Source of the DNA: a virus | Reading direction: 5' to 3' (one strand) | Length of the DNA: 64,000 nt | Virus record (IMG/VR): IMGVR_UViG_3300034102_003517 | Span: 102,386-166,385 of that record | Shown: one piece after another, positions 45,926 to 53,510 of the stretch | How the letters are laid out: the number at the start of each line of letters is the position of its first letter | Position numbering within the stretch: position 1 is the stretch's first letter | Notes under the pieces: model-generated | Database searches by the model: none | Seen by the model: the letters and a program-made list of their open reading frames with translations, nothing else | What the model was told of the DNA's origin: nothing | Position numbers and translations under genes: made by a program

Positions 45926-47332
45926 ATGAACAAAGAAATTATGAAAATCGTTAATAAAGTTTTATCTGAAGAAATGTCGGATAAAATGTCAGATATTAAA
46001 AGAAGAATATTTGAAAACAAAGAAATGTGCGAACAATGTGGTACAGGACAAATGGTTGAGAATGAATGTAATGAGTGCGGTTATATGAAAGAAGCCCAAC
46101 TTGATGAGTTAGGTGGTATGGATGACGGACACCCAAGATTCGGTAAAAAGAGATTCTCTAAAGAAATGTCAATTGATGACATTGAAAGTATATTAAGAGG
46201 AGATAGTGATATGGACACTAGAACTTCTTTAGAAAGAGAAAGAGATATGTACGATACAGATATGGAAATTGGATTCAAAGAAATTGATGAAGATGAGGTT
46301 GAAGAAGGAAATGAATTTTCAGGTGAATTAGCAAAGGCGAGAGAAGCTGGTAAAAAAACATTTACAGTTGATGGTAAAACCTATCCGGTAAAAAACGAAT
46401 CACAATTAGAGGAAAAATGGTCTAATGATGTTGATGTTAAAAAAACGGGAAACCACTCAAACAAAAGTATTGAACAATTAAATAAAGAAATCAAAAAATT
46501 AAAAAATAAGTCAGAAGAATTTCAAAAAGACGGTAAGAAAGTTCCTCACAAATTAAGAAGTGATTTGAGTCAACTTTATTTTGCTAAAAGAGCTAAAAAA
46601 GACGATTGGTCTGGAAAAGTAGCAGTTAGTGAACAGGATGTTTATGAACTTTATATGAATGAGTCTACAGGTGAAAGAATTTTCTTTACAGAAAATGAAG
46701 TAATTGACATTATTGAAAACATCGTTTTAGAGGAAAAAAATAAAAAAGGTAGTAAAACTGTCGACCCAACACTAAAAAAATCATTGAAGGTTTCTGAAAA
46801 AGAAAATGAAGACTACATTGAAAGTGTTGTTAAAAAAATGAAAGATTACTTGAAGAAAGGTTCTAAAGGTTCATACGAAATGAACCCAAAAGATTTTCCA
46901 AGAGGAAATGGAGAAATAGAAAAAATGTCAAAAAAGGCTTACATACCTTCAAAATCAGTTGATGAGTATATCAAAAACTTTACGGCAGCGGCTTTAGAAA
47001 ATATTGATTATGATGGGATCAATCCTGATGAAGAATGGGTGACAGATAACATCGAAGGATCATCAAGAACTGGTAATAATCCAGATTGGGCAAATGCAGT
47101 TGAAACAGGAGTTAACAAAGAAAGAAATACCATAAGAAAAAATAATTTATTATCAAAACTTAAGAAAAAGGCTTACAACAAAGCTTCTCAACCGGTCAAT
47201 GATGTTGCTGGTGAAAACGCAGATGAAGCAAGTGAAATACTAATGAAACTTGAATCTGTTGAAAACAAAAAAGTTTTATCAGAAGTTCAAAAAATGAAAG
47301 ATTTAATTGGTTATAAACAAAAAACCCAATAA
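45926..47332 (+). CDS. Charged, scaffold-like protein with zinc-ribbon start
   Basis: 468 residues. The N-terminus has CEQCGTGQM then CNECGY (about 34-52), a likely zinc ribbon. The rest is dominated by Glu, Asp and Lys, with long predicted helices, and ends with LSEVQKMKDLIGYKQK. A segment WVTDNIEGSSRTGNNPDWAN is more polar. Such highly charged proteins are typical of prohead core or scaffold proteins of T4-like phages, but no direct homology to T4 gp22 or gp68 is visible. Followed by the remarkable 20-bp hairpin at 47354. Confidence 0.5.
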   Translation: MNKEIMKIVNKVLSEEMSDKMSDIKRRIFENKEMCEQCGTGQMVENECNECGYMKEAQLDELGGMDDGHPRFGKKRFSKEMSIDDIESILRGDSDMDTRTSLERERDMYDTDMEIGFKEIDEDEVEEGNEFSGELAKAREAGKKTFTVDGKTYPVKNESQLEEKWSNDVDVKKTGNHSNKSIEQLNKEIKKLKNKSEEFQKDGKKVPHKLRSDLSQLYFAKRAKKDDWSGKVAVSEQDVYELYMNESTGERIFFTENEVIDIIENIVLEEKNKKGSKTVDPTLKKSLKVSEKENEDYIESVVKKMKDYLKKGSKGSYEMNPKDFPRGNGEIEKMSKKAYIPSKSVDEYIKNFTAAALENIDYDGINPDEEWVTDNIEGSSRTGNNPDWANAVETGVNKERNTIRKNNLLSKLKKKAYNKASQPVNDVAGENADEASEILMKLESVENKKVLSEVQKMKDLIGYKQKTQ

Positions 47333-47353
47333 TCTAATCTACAATTTTAAACT

Positions 47354-47406
47354 GACCCATATTATTATTAGTTATGGAAACTAATAATAGTATGGGTCGT
47401 TTTTTT
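47354..47406 (+). terminator. 20-bp terminator-like hairpin with a start codon in its loop
   Basis: Bases 47354-47373 pair with 47379-47398 (19 Watson-Crick pairs and one G-T wobble) around the loop ATGGA, followed by a G and seven Ts (47400-47406). It has the form of an intrinsic terminator for the upstream scaffold-like gene, but the ATG in the loop is the start of the next gene and the T-run encodes its Phe-Phe. Confidence 0.75.
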
Positions 47407-47865
47407 GATTGGTTGGCCAAACCAATGGACCAAGAAGACATTACCGCTTGGTATTTGGCAAACAATATCACACCAGAACTTACAGAACTATTTAGGGATT
47501 TTTGTTTTTCCTTCCTTCAATTACTAAAAGAAACATATTTAGGTGATGACTTTAGTGACAACAAAGAAACTAGAGTTGGAATGACAATAGAACAAAAAAA
47601 GGACCACTTCAGGTGGTGTTGGAATAAAACAATTGAAAATTTTCAAAAAGAAAATATAGATTTCAAGTTCAACAATAACGACTCTGAATTTTTTGAATCG
47701 TTCTTTTTTGAAATATTCTACGATCAACCCGACAAAGAAATCAAAGATAATATAAATAAGTTCTTCAAAGAACTATTTGACATCAGGTCTAAAAAAACTA
47801 AATCCGATATTGAAATTTTTACAGACATATATAAAGTACTCGAAAGGTCCATGAATATTTTATAA
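47374..47865 (+). CDS. Acidic helical protein of unknown function, start inside hairpin loop
   Basis: 163 residues from the ATG at 47374; an in-frame ATG at 47392 (MGRFFDWLAKPMDQEDITAW) is a good alternative and lies in the 3' arm of the hairpin. The sequence is helical and rich in Phe, Glu and Asp (ELTELFRDFCFSFLQLLKET, then YLGDDFSDN). I recall similar small proteins with an N-terminal 'WLakPM.qED...W' motif in environmental T4-like phages, of unknown role. Translation and transcription may be linked by the hairpin. Confidence 0.6.
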   Translation: METNNSMGRFFDWLAKPMDQEDITAWYLANNITPELTELFRDFCFSFLQLLKETYLGDDFSDNKETRVGMTIEQKKDHFRWCWNKTIENFQKENIDFKFNNNDSEFFESFFFEIFYDQPDKEIKDNINKFFKELFDIRSKKTKSDIEIFTDIYKVLERSMNIL

Positions 47866-47934
47866 AAACTGTATTTACATATGTGATATAAGGGATTATA
47901 GTTAAATAAAATAAAAATTTATAATAATAAAAAA

Positions 47935-48117
47935 ATGGAAACGCTAGAACAAATCAAAACATTAGTTGAAACACTTTCTGTTGACACCACAAAATTTTAT
48001 AATGGTAATAAGTCTGCGGGTGTAAGAGCAAGAAAAGTTTCACAAGAATTGAAAAACGCAGTTCAAAAATTAAGAGGAGAGATTTTGACACATAGTAAAA
48101 CAGAAACGAATGACTAA
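47935..48117 (+). CDS. Histone H1-like DNA-binding protein, Bacteroidota type
   Basis: 60 residues. TTKFYNGNKSAGVRARKVSQ (about 19-38) followed by ELKNAVQKLRGEIL matches the short H1/Hc1-like proteins common in Bacteroidota, whose typical core is 'gNkaAGtRaRK....L......R'. These are small helical proteins thought to bind DNA or compact the nucleoid. Here it may help organise phage DNA or mimic the host protein. It overlaps the next gene by 8 bases. Confidence 0.72.
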   Translation: METLEQIKTLVETLSVDTTKFYNGNKSAGVRARKVSQELKNAVQKLRGEILTHSKTETND

Positions 48118-48301
48118 TTTTTTAAGTTTTATTGGGATGTACCTTTTCGTCTTTTCTGTAATGGTAATTGGTAGATTAATATTTAAGTTCTTTAAATCTT
48201 TTTTATCTACACCTCCACAAAGATTAGAATTGTCGATAATTGAAACTACGATAAGTGGTTTATTTTTATCATACATAATAACTTATATTTTTTTCATTTA
48301 A
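48110..48301 (+). CDS. Small membrane protein
   Basis: 63 residues with two hydrophobic segments (FIGMYLFVFSVMVIGRLIF, about 7-25, and ISGLFLSYIITYIFFI at the end) and a short polar loop containing TPPQRLE. A holin-like size and topology, but no direct evidence for such a role. Confidence 0.5.
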   Translation: MTNFLSFIGMYLFVFSVMVIGRLIFKFFKSFLSTPPQRLELSIIETTISGLFLSYIITYIFFI

Positions 48302-48302
48302 A

Positions 48303-48728
48303 ATGGTGTACAGTGAATTTATTAATAAAACAAGCAAATACCTAAAGTCGGTTAGGATATTAAAAAATTATGTTAGTTTGGACATGATTTTTCCTAATAC
48401 TTGGGTTATGTTAAAAAAGATGCCAGATGGTATTGAAATAGTACAAACTGAAACACAGGACTCAGGAATGGTAAGTTCATTTGTATGTGAGAATAAAGAA
48501 GACCTTTTAAATAAAGTTGAAGAAGTATTCAACAATATTGTGAAAACTAATATCGAAAGAGAAGAAAAAGAGAGACTTTTCAAAACCAAAGTACAAGAGT
48601 TGAAAAGTATTTTTGAAACTAAAAACTTAGAAAGTTTGAAAGGTTTAAAATTTGATATGGAGGAATTAACAAAACTTATTTCTAATGAAGCAGAGGAAAT
48701 CAATATCGGAGATACAAAAGAATCTTGA
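48303..48728 (+). CDS. Protein of unknown function
   Basis: 141 residues. The N-terminal part has mixed strands and helices (DMIFPNTWVMLKKMPDGIEI); the C-terminal part is a charged helix or coiled coil. It overlaps the next frame by 44 bases. Confidence 0.55.
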   Translation: MVYSEFINKTSKYLKSVRILKNYVSLDMIFPNTWVMLKKMPDGIEIVQTETQDSGMVSSFVCENKEDLLNKVEEVFNNIVKTNIEREEKERLFKTKVQELKSIFETKNLESLKGLKFDMEELTKLISNEAEEINIGDTKES

Positions 48729-48897
48729 TCTTTTGAATGATGAAAGAAGTCTTTTTGAAAACCAAAACGAAAAATACAAAAAGGAACTTTCTGAACAAAT
48801 CAAAAAGTATAAAAACACCCAATTAATTAATACGCCTATTGTTGAGGAAAAATATAATTTATGGCAAAGAATATTGAAAACTTTAGGGATGAATTAA
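48685..48897 (+). CDS. Small coiled-coil protein
   Basis: 70 residues, a coiled coil (DLLNDERSLFENQNEKYKKE) with a short tail (YNLWQRILKTLGMN). It overlaps the previous gene by 44 bases and the next by 37, a compact arrangement. Coding in this frame is plausible but less certain than for its neighbours. Confidence 0.48.
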   Translation: MKQRKSISEIQKNLDLLNDERSLFENQNEKYKKELSEQIKKYKNTQLINTPIVEEKYNLWQRILKTLGMN

Positions 48898-49082
48898 CAA
48901 AATTAGCCGAAGTAGTTGAAATTTTAGAAAAATCCTTCTTATCAAAAGGAGACATTAAAGTTGAGGTGTCATTAGACGATGACACCTTTTCTAATTTATT
49001 AAAAACACTAAGAAACAATAGTGAGGATTTAAAATGTATAATATCAATAGGTGATGTAGATTTTACCTTTTTGAAAAAGTAG
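48861..49082 (+). CDS. Small helical protein of unknown function
   Basis: 73 residues: FRDELTKLAEVVEILEKSFL then VEVSLDDDTFSNLLKTLRNN. It overlaps the previous gene by 37 bases and the minus-strand gene by 20 bases at their 3' ends. Confidence 0.5.
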   Translation: MAKNIENFRDELTKLAEVVEILEKSFLSKGDIKVEVSLDDDTFSNLLKTLRNNSEDLKCIISIGDVDFTFLKK

Positions 49083-49707
49083 TTTTTAAACGGTAGAGCC
49101 TTTTTTTATCAAACCCCTTTTCTTCCAATGTGTTGTAAATCCATTTTCTTTGTGCAGATGACACATCCCTAACAAAGATCGCATCATAACGACCATTATC
49201 CCTAAAATAACCCTCAACAGACTCTAAAAATCTTTCAGAGTCTATTTTATTCTTTAAAGAAAATACACTTACTTCTGTGTCAATTTGCACACATATTTTA
49301 TTGTGTAATGTAAAAATACTCTTAAGATCCCTACCTTTACAATAATTTTTGATAAATTCTATTGTAGTTATTTTTTCTTTAGTTTGCCAATCAAATATTT
49401 TTTCTTCTACCTTAAACCTTTGAATCTCTAAAAAAACATAATCAGGATTTTCCAAATTAACTGGAATATTTCTTCCTAAATCGTCGGTAATGAATAAACT
49501 CTTTTGTGTTTTTTGATTATTTGTTAATAAACCTAACTCGTATGTGACCTCAGTCGCATTTTCATATTTTTTATCAAACAATATATTTTCGTTTTCCTTT
49601 AACAACTCTTTGTACTTGACAGTTGCGGTTTTTTCCGTAATATATGATTTGATAAGTTTCTTTTTTGACTTATTTTTAAATAAAACTATTATATAATTTT
49701 GAGACAT
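49063..49707 (-). CDS. Minus-strand protein of unknown function
   Basis: 214 residues, the first minus-strand gene of the window. Basic, with alternating strands and helices; NYIIVLFKNKSKKKLIKSYI at the start and RYDAIFVRDVSSAQRKWIYN near the end look like a conserved core. Its ATG (49705-49707) and the ATG of dnaJ (49706-49708) share bases of one CATG, so the two start codons diverge from the same spot. Its 3' end also overlaps the plus-strand gene at 48861. Function unknown. Confidence 0.65.
   Translation of the reverse strand: MSQNYIIVLFKNKSKKKLIKSYITEKTATVKYKELLKENENILFDKKYENATEVTYELGLLTNNQKTQKSLFITDDLGRNIPVNLENPDYVFLEIQRFKVEEKIFDWQTKEKITTIEFIKNYCKGRDLKSIFTLHNKICVQIDTEVSVFSLKNKIDSERFLESVEGYFRDNGRYDAIFVRDVSSAQRKWIYNTLEEKGFDKKRLYRLKTTFSKR
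49694..49701 (+). promoter_or_regulatory. Possible -7 box before dnaJ
   Basis: TAATTTTG fits TAnnTTTG and ends 4 bases before the dnaJ ATG. A -33 TTG at standard distance is lacking, and a start here would make a near-leaderless mRNA. Confidence 0.25.
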
Positions 49708-50689
49708 GAAAAATTATTACGATATATTAGGTGTAAATGAAAACACCACTTTAGACGACATAAAAAAGGCGTATAGAAAATTAAGTAAACAATATCATCC
49801 AGATGTAAACCCAAATGGAGAGGAAAAGTTTAAAGACATAACTGAGGCCTATGAAATTTTAGGAGATCAAAACAAAAAAAATGATTACGATAATAGAAGG
49901 AATAACCCGTTCGGATCATTCAATATGGAAGATTTATTTAATGGGTTCGGTGGAGGAAGACCACCAATGAAAGCTCCCGACAAAATTATCAACTTAGAAA
50001 TTAATCCAATTGAATCGTATTTTGGTGTTAATAAAGTTTTGGAATTTAATTCATCGGATTGTTGTAATGTTTGTGATGGAAACGGTGGTGATAGAAAGGT
50101 TTGTAATGTTTGTAATGGGTCAGGTGTTATAATACAACAGTTTGGAAGTGGTATGTTTGTACAAAGGATCCAAACACAATGTGGTCAGTGTCGAGGGGAG
50201 GGTAGTGTAATAAGTAAAAGATGTTTAGCTTGTCACGGTACCGGATTAAAAAATACCCTTGAAAAATTATCAGTATCTATTCCCAAAAATGTTGATGACG
50301 GTGATTTTATGAGGGTTGCAGGTAAAGGTGACTTTAATAATAAAGCAAGATCCAAGGGGGATGTCATACTCAAAATAATTATGACTAAAAGAGATGGGTA
50401 TGAAAAAATTGGTAAAGATTTGATTTTAAATAAAAGACTTACTCCTATTGAGATACTATCCGACGAACAAATTGAAATAAGTCACCCCGATGGGAATTTA
50501 AAAATTAAATTACCTGACACTTTTGATAGTGAAAAACCATTGAGGGTTCCTAGTAAAGGGTATAAATTTAATGATGGTAATGGTGATTTCTACATCAAAG
50601 TATATGTGACAAAACCAAACATTAAAGATCCTGAAACTATCGGTAAGTTAGATAAATTATTGGAAGATGCTAAAAATGTATTCAAATAG
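49706..50689 (+). CDS. dnaJ: DnaJ-type co-chaperone (type I/A)
   Basis: 327 residues, slightly shorter than bacterial DnaJ (about 370). J-domain residues 1-62 include the essential HPD (31-33). A Gly/Phe-rich linker (NPFGSFNMEDLFNGFGGGRP) follows. The zinc domain has four CxxCxGxG motifs (CNVCDGNG, CNVCNGSG, CGQCRGEG, CLACHGTG), and the C-terminal substrate-binding domain ends normally. Host DnaK would be its partner. Complete type I DnaJ proteins are not typical phage genes; it may help virion assembly or replication. Confidence 0.93.
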   Translation: MKNYYDILGVNENTTLDDIKKAYRKLSKQYHPDVNPNGEEKFKDITEAYEILGDQNKKNDYDNRRNNPFGSFNMEDLFNGFGGGRPPMKAPDKIINLEINPIESYFGVNKVLEFNSSDCCNVCDGNGGDRKVCNVCNGSGVIIQQFGSGMFVQRIQTQCGQCRGEGSVISKRCLACHGTGLKNTLEKLSVSIPKNVDDGDFMRVAGKGDFNNKARSKGDVILKIIMTKRDGYEKIGKDLILNKRLTPIEILSDEQIEISHPDGNLKIKLPDTFDSEKPLRVPSKGYKFNDGNGDFYIKVYVTKPNIKDPETIGKLDKLLEDAKNVFK

Positions 50690-50818
50690 TTCTACGGTTG
50701 AATACAAGGTTGCCCCAACCATATAAAATCCAGCAAATAACATAACTTTTTGTCTGTTTGAAAGACCACCTTTACATGTATTACATCCTGTAACTTCTGT
50801 TGCTTTTTCTTTTTCCAT
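50657..50818 (-). CDS. 53-residue minus-strand membrane microprotein with CxxC
   Basis: Reads MEKEKATEVTGCNTCKGG, then SNRQKVMLFAGFYMVGATLY and a hydrophobic C-terminus. It has a soluble N-terminus with one CNTC pair (12-15) and a single membrane helix. It fills an otherwise empty stretch after dnaJ and overlaps dnaJ's 3' end by 33 bases. The clean division into CxxC and membrane segment supports a real gene. Confidence 0.55.
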   Translation of the reverse strand: MEKEKATEVTGCNTCKGGLSNRQKVMLFAGFYMVGATLYSTVELFEYIFSIFQ

Positions 50819-50842
50819 ACCTATATTTTAATTAGTGATTAG

Positions 50843-50873
50843 TTGAAAATAAATATCAAAAAAACTATATTTG
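50843..50873 (+). promoter_or_regulatory. Bacteroidota-type promoter before Dam methyltransferase
   Basis: TTG (50843-50845), 20 bases, then TATATTTG (50866-50873) fits the phylum's -33/-7 consensus with TAnnTTTG. The ATG at 50878 is close, giving a very short leader. Confidence 0.6.
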
Positions 50874-50877
50874 TAAT

Positions 50878-51717
50878 ATGTTAAGTTATATCGGAGGAAA
50901 AAGTAAAATTGGAAAGTGGATAGTCCCTTTCTATGATAAAAATATGGAAGTCTATTTGGAGACTTTTGGAGGGATGTTTTGGTGTTTTTATAACATGGAC
51001 CTAAAACAGTACCCTAACCTAAAGAAAGTTGTTTACAACGACTTTAATCCACTCAATTACAATTTGTTTCAGTGTGTTCAAAACCCAACTGAATTATTAA
51101 GATCAATCAATGATATTGATTGCCAAAAACAAGGTGTTGATGTAACTCCCGAGATTTATAAAGAACAATTTGTAAGGTTTCAGGCTGATATTTTTAATAA
51201 AGATTTCAGGGTACAGGCTTACGATTATGAAACCGCTGCTAAGTATGTTTATGTTCTAACTCAGGTTTTCAGTGGTTCAAAACCAGAGACCTCAAATTTT
51301 ATTGACCTTAAAGGAAAATATAAATCAAAATTTCTTACCTTCAGAGATAAGTTATTAAAACCTGATTGGGTAGATCATTTTCTAAAAATCACAGATGTTG
51401 AAAATATGGACTTTGCTGAGGTAATAACTAAATATGATTCACCATCAACATACATCTATTTAGACCCACCTTATTGGAAGACTGAAAACTATTACTCCAA
51501 TCACGATTTTGATAGAGGAGATCACGAAAGATTGGCAAAAAACTTACACAATATTCAAGGTAAGTTCTCGTTATCTTACTATGATTTTGATTTACTTCAC
51601 GAATGGTTCCCTGAAGACCAATACACTTGGGTGAAAAAAGAGTTCGCTAAAGCTGCTTCAGCAAAGAAAGGAGAAAAACAAAATATGGGAGAAGAATTAC
51701 TAATTATGAATTATTAA
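50878..51717 (+). CDS. DNA adenine methyltransferase, D12 (Dam-like) class
   Basis: 279 residues. YIGGKSKIGKWIVPFY (about 4-19) is the SAM-binding motif I, followed by YLETFGGMFWCFYN, and YLDPPYWKTENYYS (about 193-206) contains the catalytic DPPY. The recognition region lies between. It probably methylates N6 of adenine, perhaps to protect phage DNA from host restriction or to mark it. Likely expressed early from the host-type promoter just upstream. The specificity (for instance GATC) cannot be read here. Confidence 0.88.
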   Translation: MLSYIGGKSKIGKWIVPFYDKNMEVYLETFGGMFWCFYNMDLKQYPNLKKVVYNDFNPLNYNLFQCVQNPTELLRSINDIDCQKQGVDVTPEIYKEQFVRFQADIFNKDFRVQAYDYETAAKYVYVLTQVFSGSKPETSNFIDLKGKYKSKFLTFRDKLLKPDWVDHFLKITDVENMDFAEVITKYDSPSTYIYLDPPYWKTENYYSNHDFDRGDHERLAKNLHNIQGKFSLSYYDFDLLHEWFPEDQYTWVKKEFAKAASAKKGEKQNMGEELLIMNY

Positions 51718-51740
51718 TCTTCGTTTTTGTAAAATTGTAA

Positions 51741-51747
51741 TATTTAT
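51741..51747 (+). promoter_or_regulatory. TATTTAT motif, candidate late promoter element
   Basis: TATTTATATAAATA, partly palindromic, with the motif ending 18 bases before the ATG at 51766. Confidence 0.42.
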
Positions 51748-51765
51748 ATAAATAAAAATATCAAA

Positions 51766-53136
51766 ATGGCTATTAGTTTCACTAACATCTTAAAAGACTT
51801 AATCGTTGAAAACTCAAGATTCCAAGTTCTTTTCGACAAATTCGTAAAACCAAAAGAAAAGGGTAAAAAAGGTATGATGCCTTTTGAAACTTTATTTGCA
51901 ATTATTGCTGCGGACCCTACATCTAAATTTCCACAAGGAATGGACATCGATAATGCCAAACTTGAAGATATGGATAAGGTTAAAATTGGTAAATACACTC
52001 AATGGTTGTTAAAAAACTTTGTTTCACCTAAATTGGCCGCTGACCACCCATTGATGGTTTCCGACCCACAATCAGGACAATACAAACAAGCAATGAAAGA
52101 ATATCAAGATTTATTCTTGGAAGACTTATATAAAGTTACAGGTGACTTACAAAAATTTGAAAGATTTAAAAATCGTTTACCACAAGAAGCTAGAGACATC
52201 AATAAATTAACTATTGAAACATTATACGACAATGTTAAAGACTTCAGTTTAGAAAAAACTAAAGCAAGTGCTACTGAAAAGAAAGAGGCTTCTAAGACAT
52301 ACGCTCACCCCGGTGCTGATATTGTATATAGAGGCACTGACTGGACAGTTGCAAGAATTTCAGATACAGGTAAATTAGGTAAGGACGCTGCGTGTTTCTA
52401 TGGTGGTTCTTATCAAGAACCCGGTAAAGGTGAAACAAGATGGTGTACATCGTCACCTGGACTTACTTGGTTTGACCGTTATATTAAAGATGGGCCTCTG
52501 TATGTTGTAATGCCAAATACCGGTAAAAAATTCCAATCAGATAAAGAATATGGTGATGTATCTGGTCTTCCGGCTAATCGTTACCAATTCCACTTCCCAT
52601 CTAATCAGTATATGGACCCGGCTGATAGACAAATTGATTTAGTTGACTTTTTGAATACAAATGAAGAAGGAATGAAAGAATATTTCAAATTTGAATTCAT
52701 GAAAGGATTAAGTGACAAAAACGAAGGAAAAAAAGTAACAGTTTCTTATCCTGGCGACTCAGCTTCGAAATTTATTGCCCTTTATGGGTTTGATGAGTTT
52801 TTTGAAACTCTCCCAAAGCAAATCACAAGATTAGAGTTTATAGCTAAATCAGGTAAGTTAGATTTAAATATCCCTCAATCAATTGGTAATTTCAAAGAAT
52901 TAACCGCACTTCATTTGGTAGGTTGTGTTGCTTCAATACCTGAAACTATATGTAACTTAACTAAATTACAATTCTTATCTTTACCTGACAATCCTAATCT
53001 ACAAAAACTACCTGAGTGTATTGCAAATTTATCATCGCTATCTGTAATTAATATAAAGAATAGTAATAAAGCTGCATTACCTGAGAGTATAATAGCTATG
53101 GCGGGTGAAGATTCTAATTTGCACATTTTTGATTAA
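51766..53136 (+). CDS. Leucine-rich-repeat protein with N-terminal 'WCT' domain
   Basis: 456 residues. Residues about 1-180 are helical and Lys-rich. Residues about 185-300 contain GETRWCTSSPGLTWFDRYIK then GPLYVVMPNTGKKFQ, a motif set I recall from large environmental phages next to LRR domains; its function is unknown. Residues about 340-450 contain four to five leucine-rich repeats (LTALHLVGCVASIPETICNL, LQFLSLPDNPNLQKLPECIA). LRRs normally mediate protein binding, so a host-interaction role is plausible. A TATTTAT motif precedes it. Confidence 0.68.
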   Translation: MAISFTNILKDLIVENSRFQVLFDKFVKPKEKGKKGMMPFETLFAIIAADPTSKFPQGMDIDNAKLEDMDKVKIGKYTQWLLKNFVSPKLAADHPLMVSDPQSGQYKQAMKEYQDLFLEDLYKVTGDLQKFERFKNRLPQEARDINKLTIETLYDNVKDFSLEKTKASATEKKEASKTYAHPGADIVYRGTDWTVARISDTGKLGKDAACFYGGSYQEPGKGETRWCTSSPGLTWFDRYIKDGPLYVVMPNTGKKFQSDKEYGDVSGLPANRYQFHFPSNQYMDPADRQIDLVDFLNTNEEGMKEYFKFEFMKGLSDKNEGKKVTVSYPGDSASKFIALYGFDEFFETLPKQITRLEFIAKSGKLDLNIPQSIGNFKELTALHLVGCVASIPETICNLTKLQFLSLPDNPNLQKLPECIANLSSLSVINIKNSNKAALPESIIAMAGEDSNLHIFD

Positions 53137-53163
53137 AATTTATATTATTTAATATTTTTTTAT

Positions 53164-53171
53164 TATTTTTG
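53164..53171 (+). promoter_or_regulatory. Possible Bacteroidota -7 box
   Basis: TATTTTTG fits TAnnTTTG, 4 bases before the ATG at 53176. No good -33 element at standard distance. Confidence 0.3.
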
Positions 53172-53175
53172 TCAT

Positions 53176-53463
53176 ATGGCAAATGTAGATATTGAAATTT
53201 ATATGACTAACTTCATCGGGTTTTTTAAAAAAAATCCAGATCAGTTAAAGTTATTAATTGGGACTATAGATAGTGAAATTTTTTACGAAGAAGTTAGAAA
53301 ATTGGCAACAAATAACTTTGACTCTGAAAAAGAAATTGCACCAACAAGAAATCAATTAATATCATTGTTGGTTTCATTAAATCAAGACAAGAAAGAAGAT
53401 CAAATAAAAAAAGACATCCAACCATTCATGGATCACCACATGGGTAAAATTTTTATGAATTGA
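53176..53463 (+). CDS. Small helical protein of unknown function
   Basis: 95 residues: MTNFIGFFKKNPDQLKLLIG, a central FYEEVRKLATNNFDSEKEIA, and a polar tail ending HHMGKIFMN. No family recognised. It is followed by a terminator. Confidence 0.58.
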   Translation: MANVDIEIYMTNFIGFFKKNPDQLKLLIGTIDSEIFYEEVRKLATNNFDSEKEIAPTRNQLISLLVSLNQDKKEDQIKKDIQPFMDHHMGKIFMN

Positions 53464-53468
53464 TGTAT

Positions 53469-53497
53469 CCCCCGGTTGAATAAGTCGGGGGTTTTTT
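53469..53497 (+). terminator. Intrinsic terminator
   Basis: CCCCCG (53469-53474) pairs with CGGGGG (53486-53491) around an 11-base loop, followed by six Ts. Confidence 0.85.
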
Positions 53498-53510
53498 ATA
53501 TCTTTATTCT

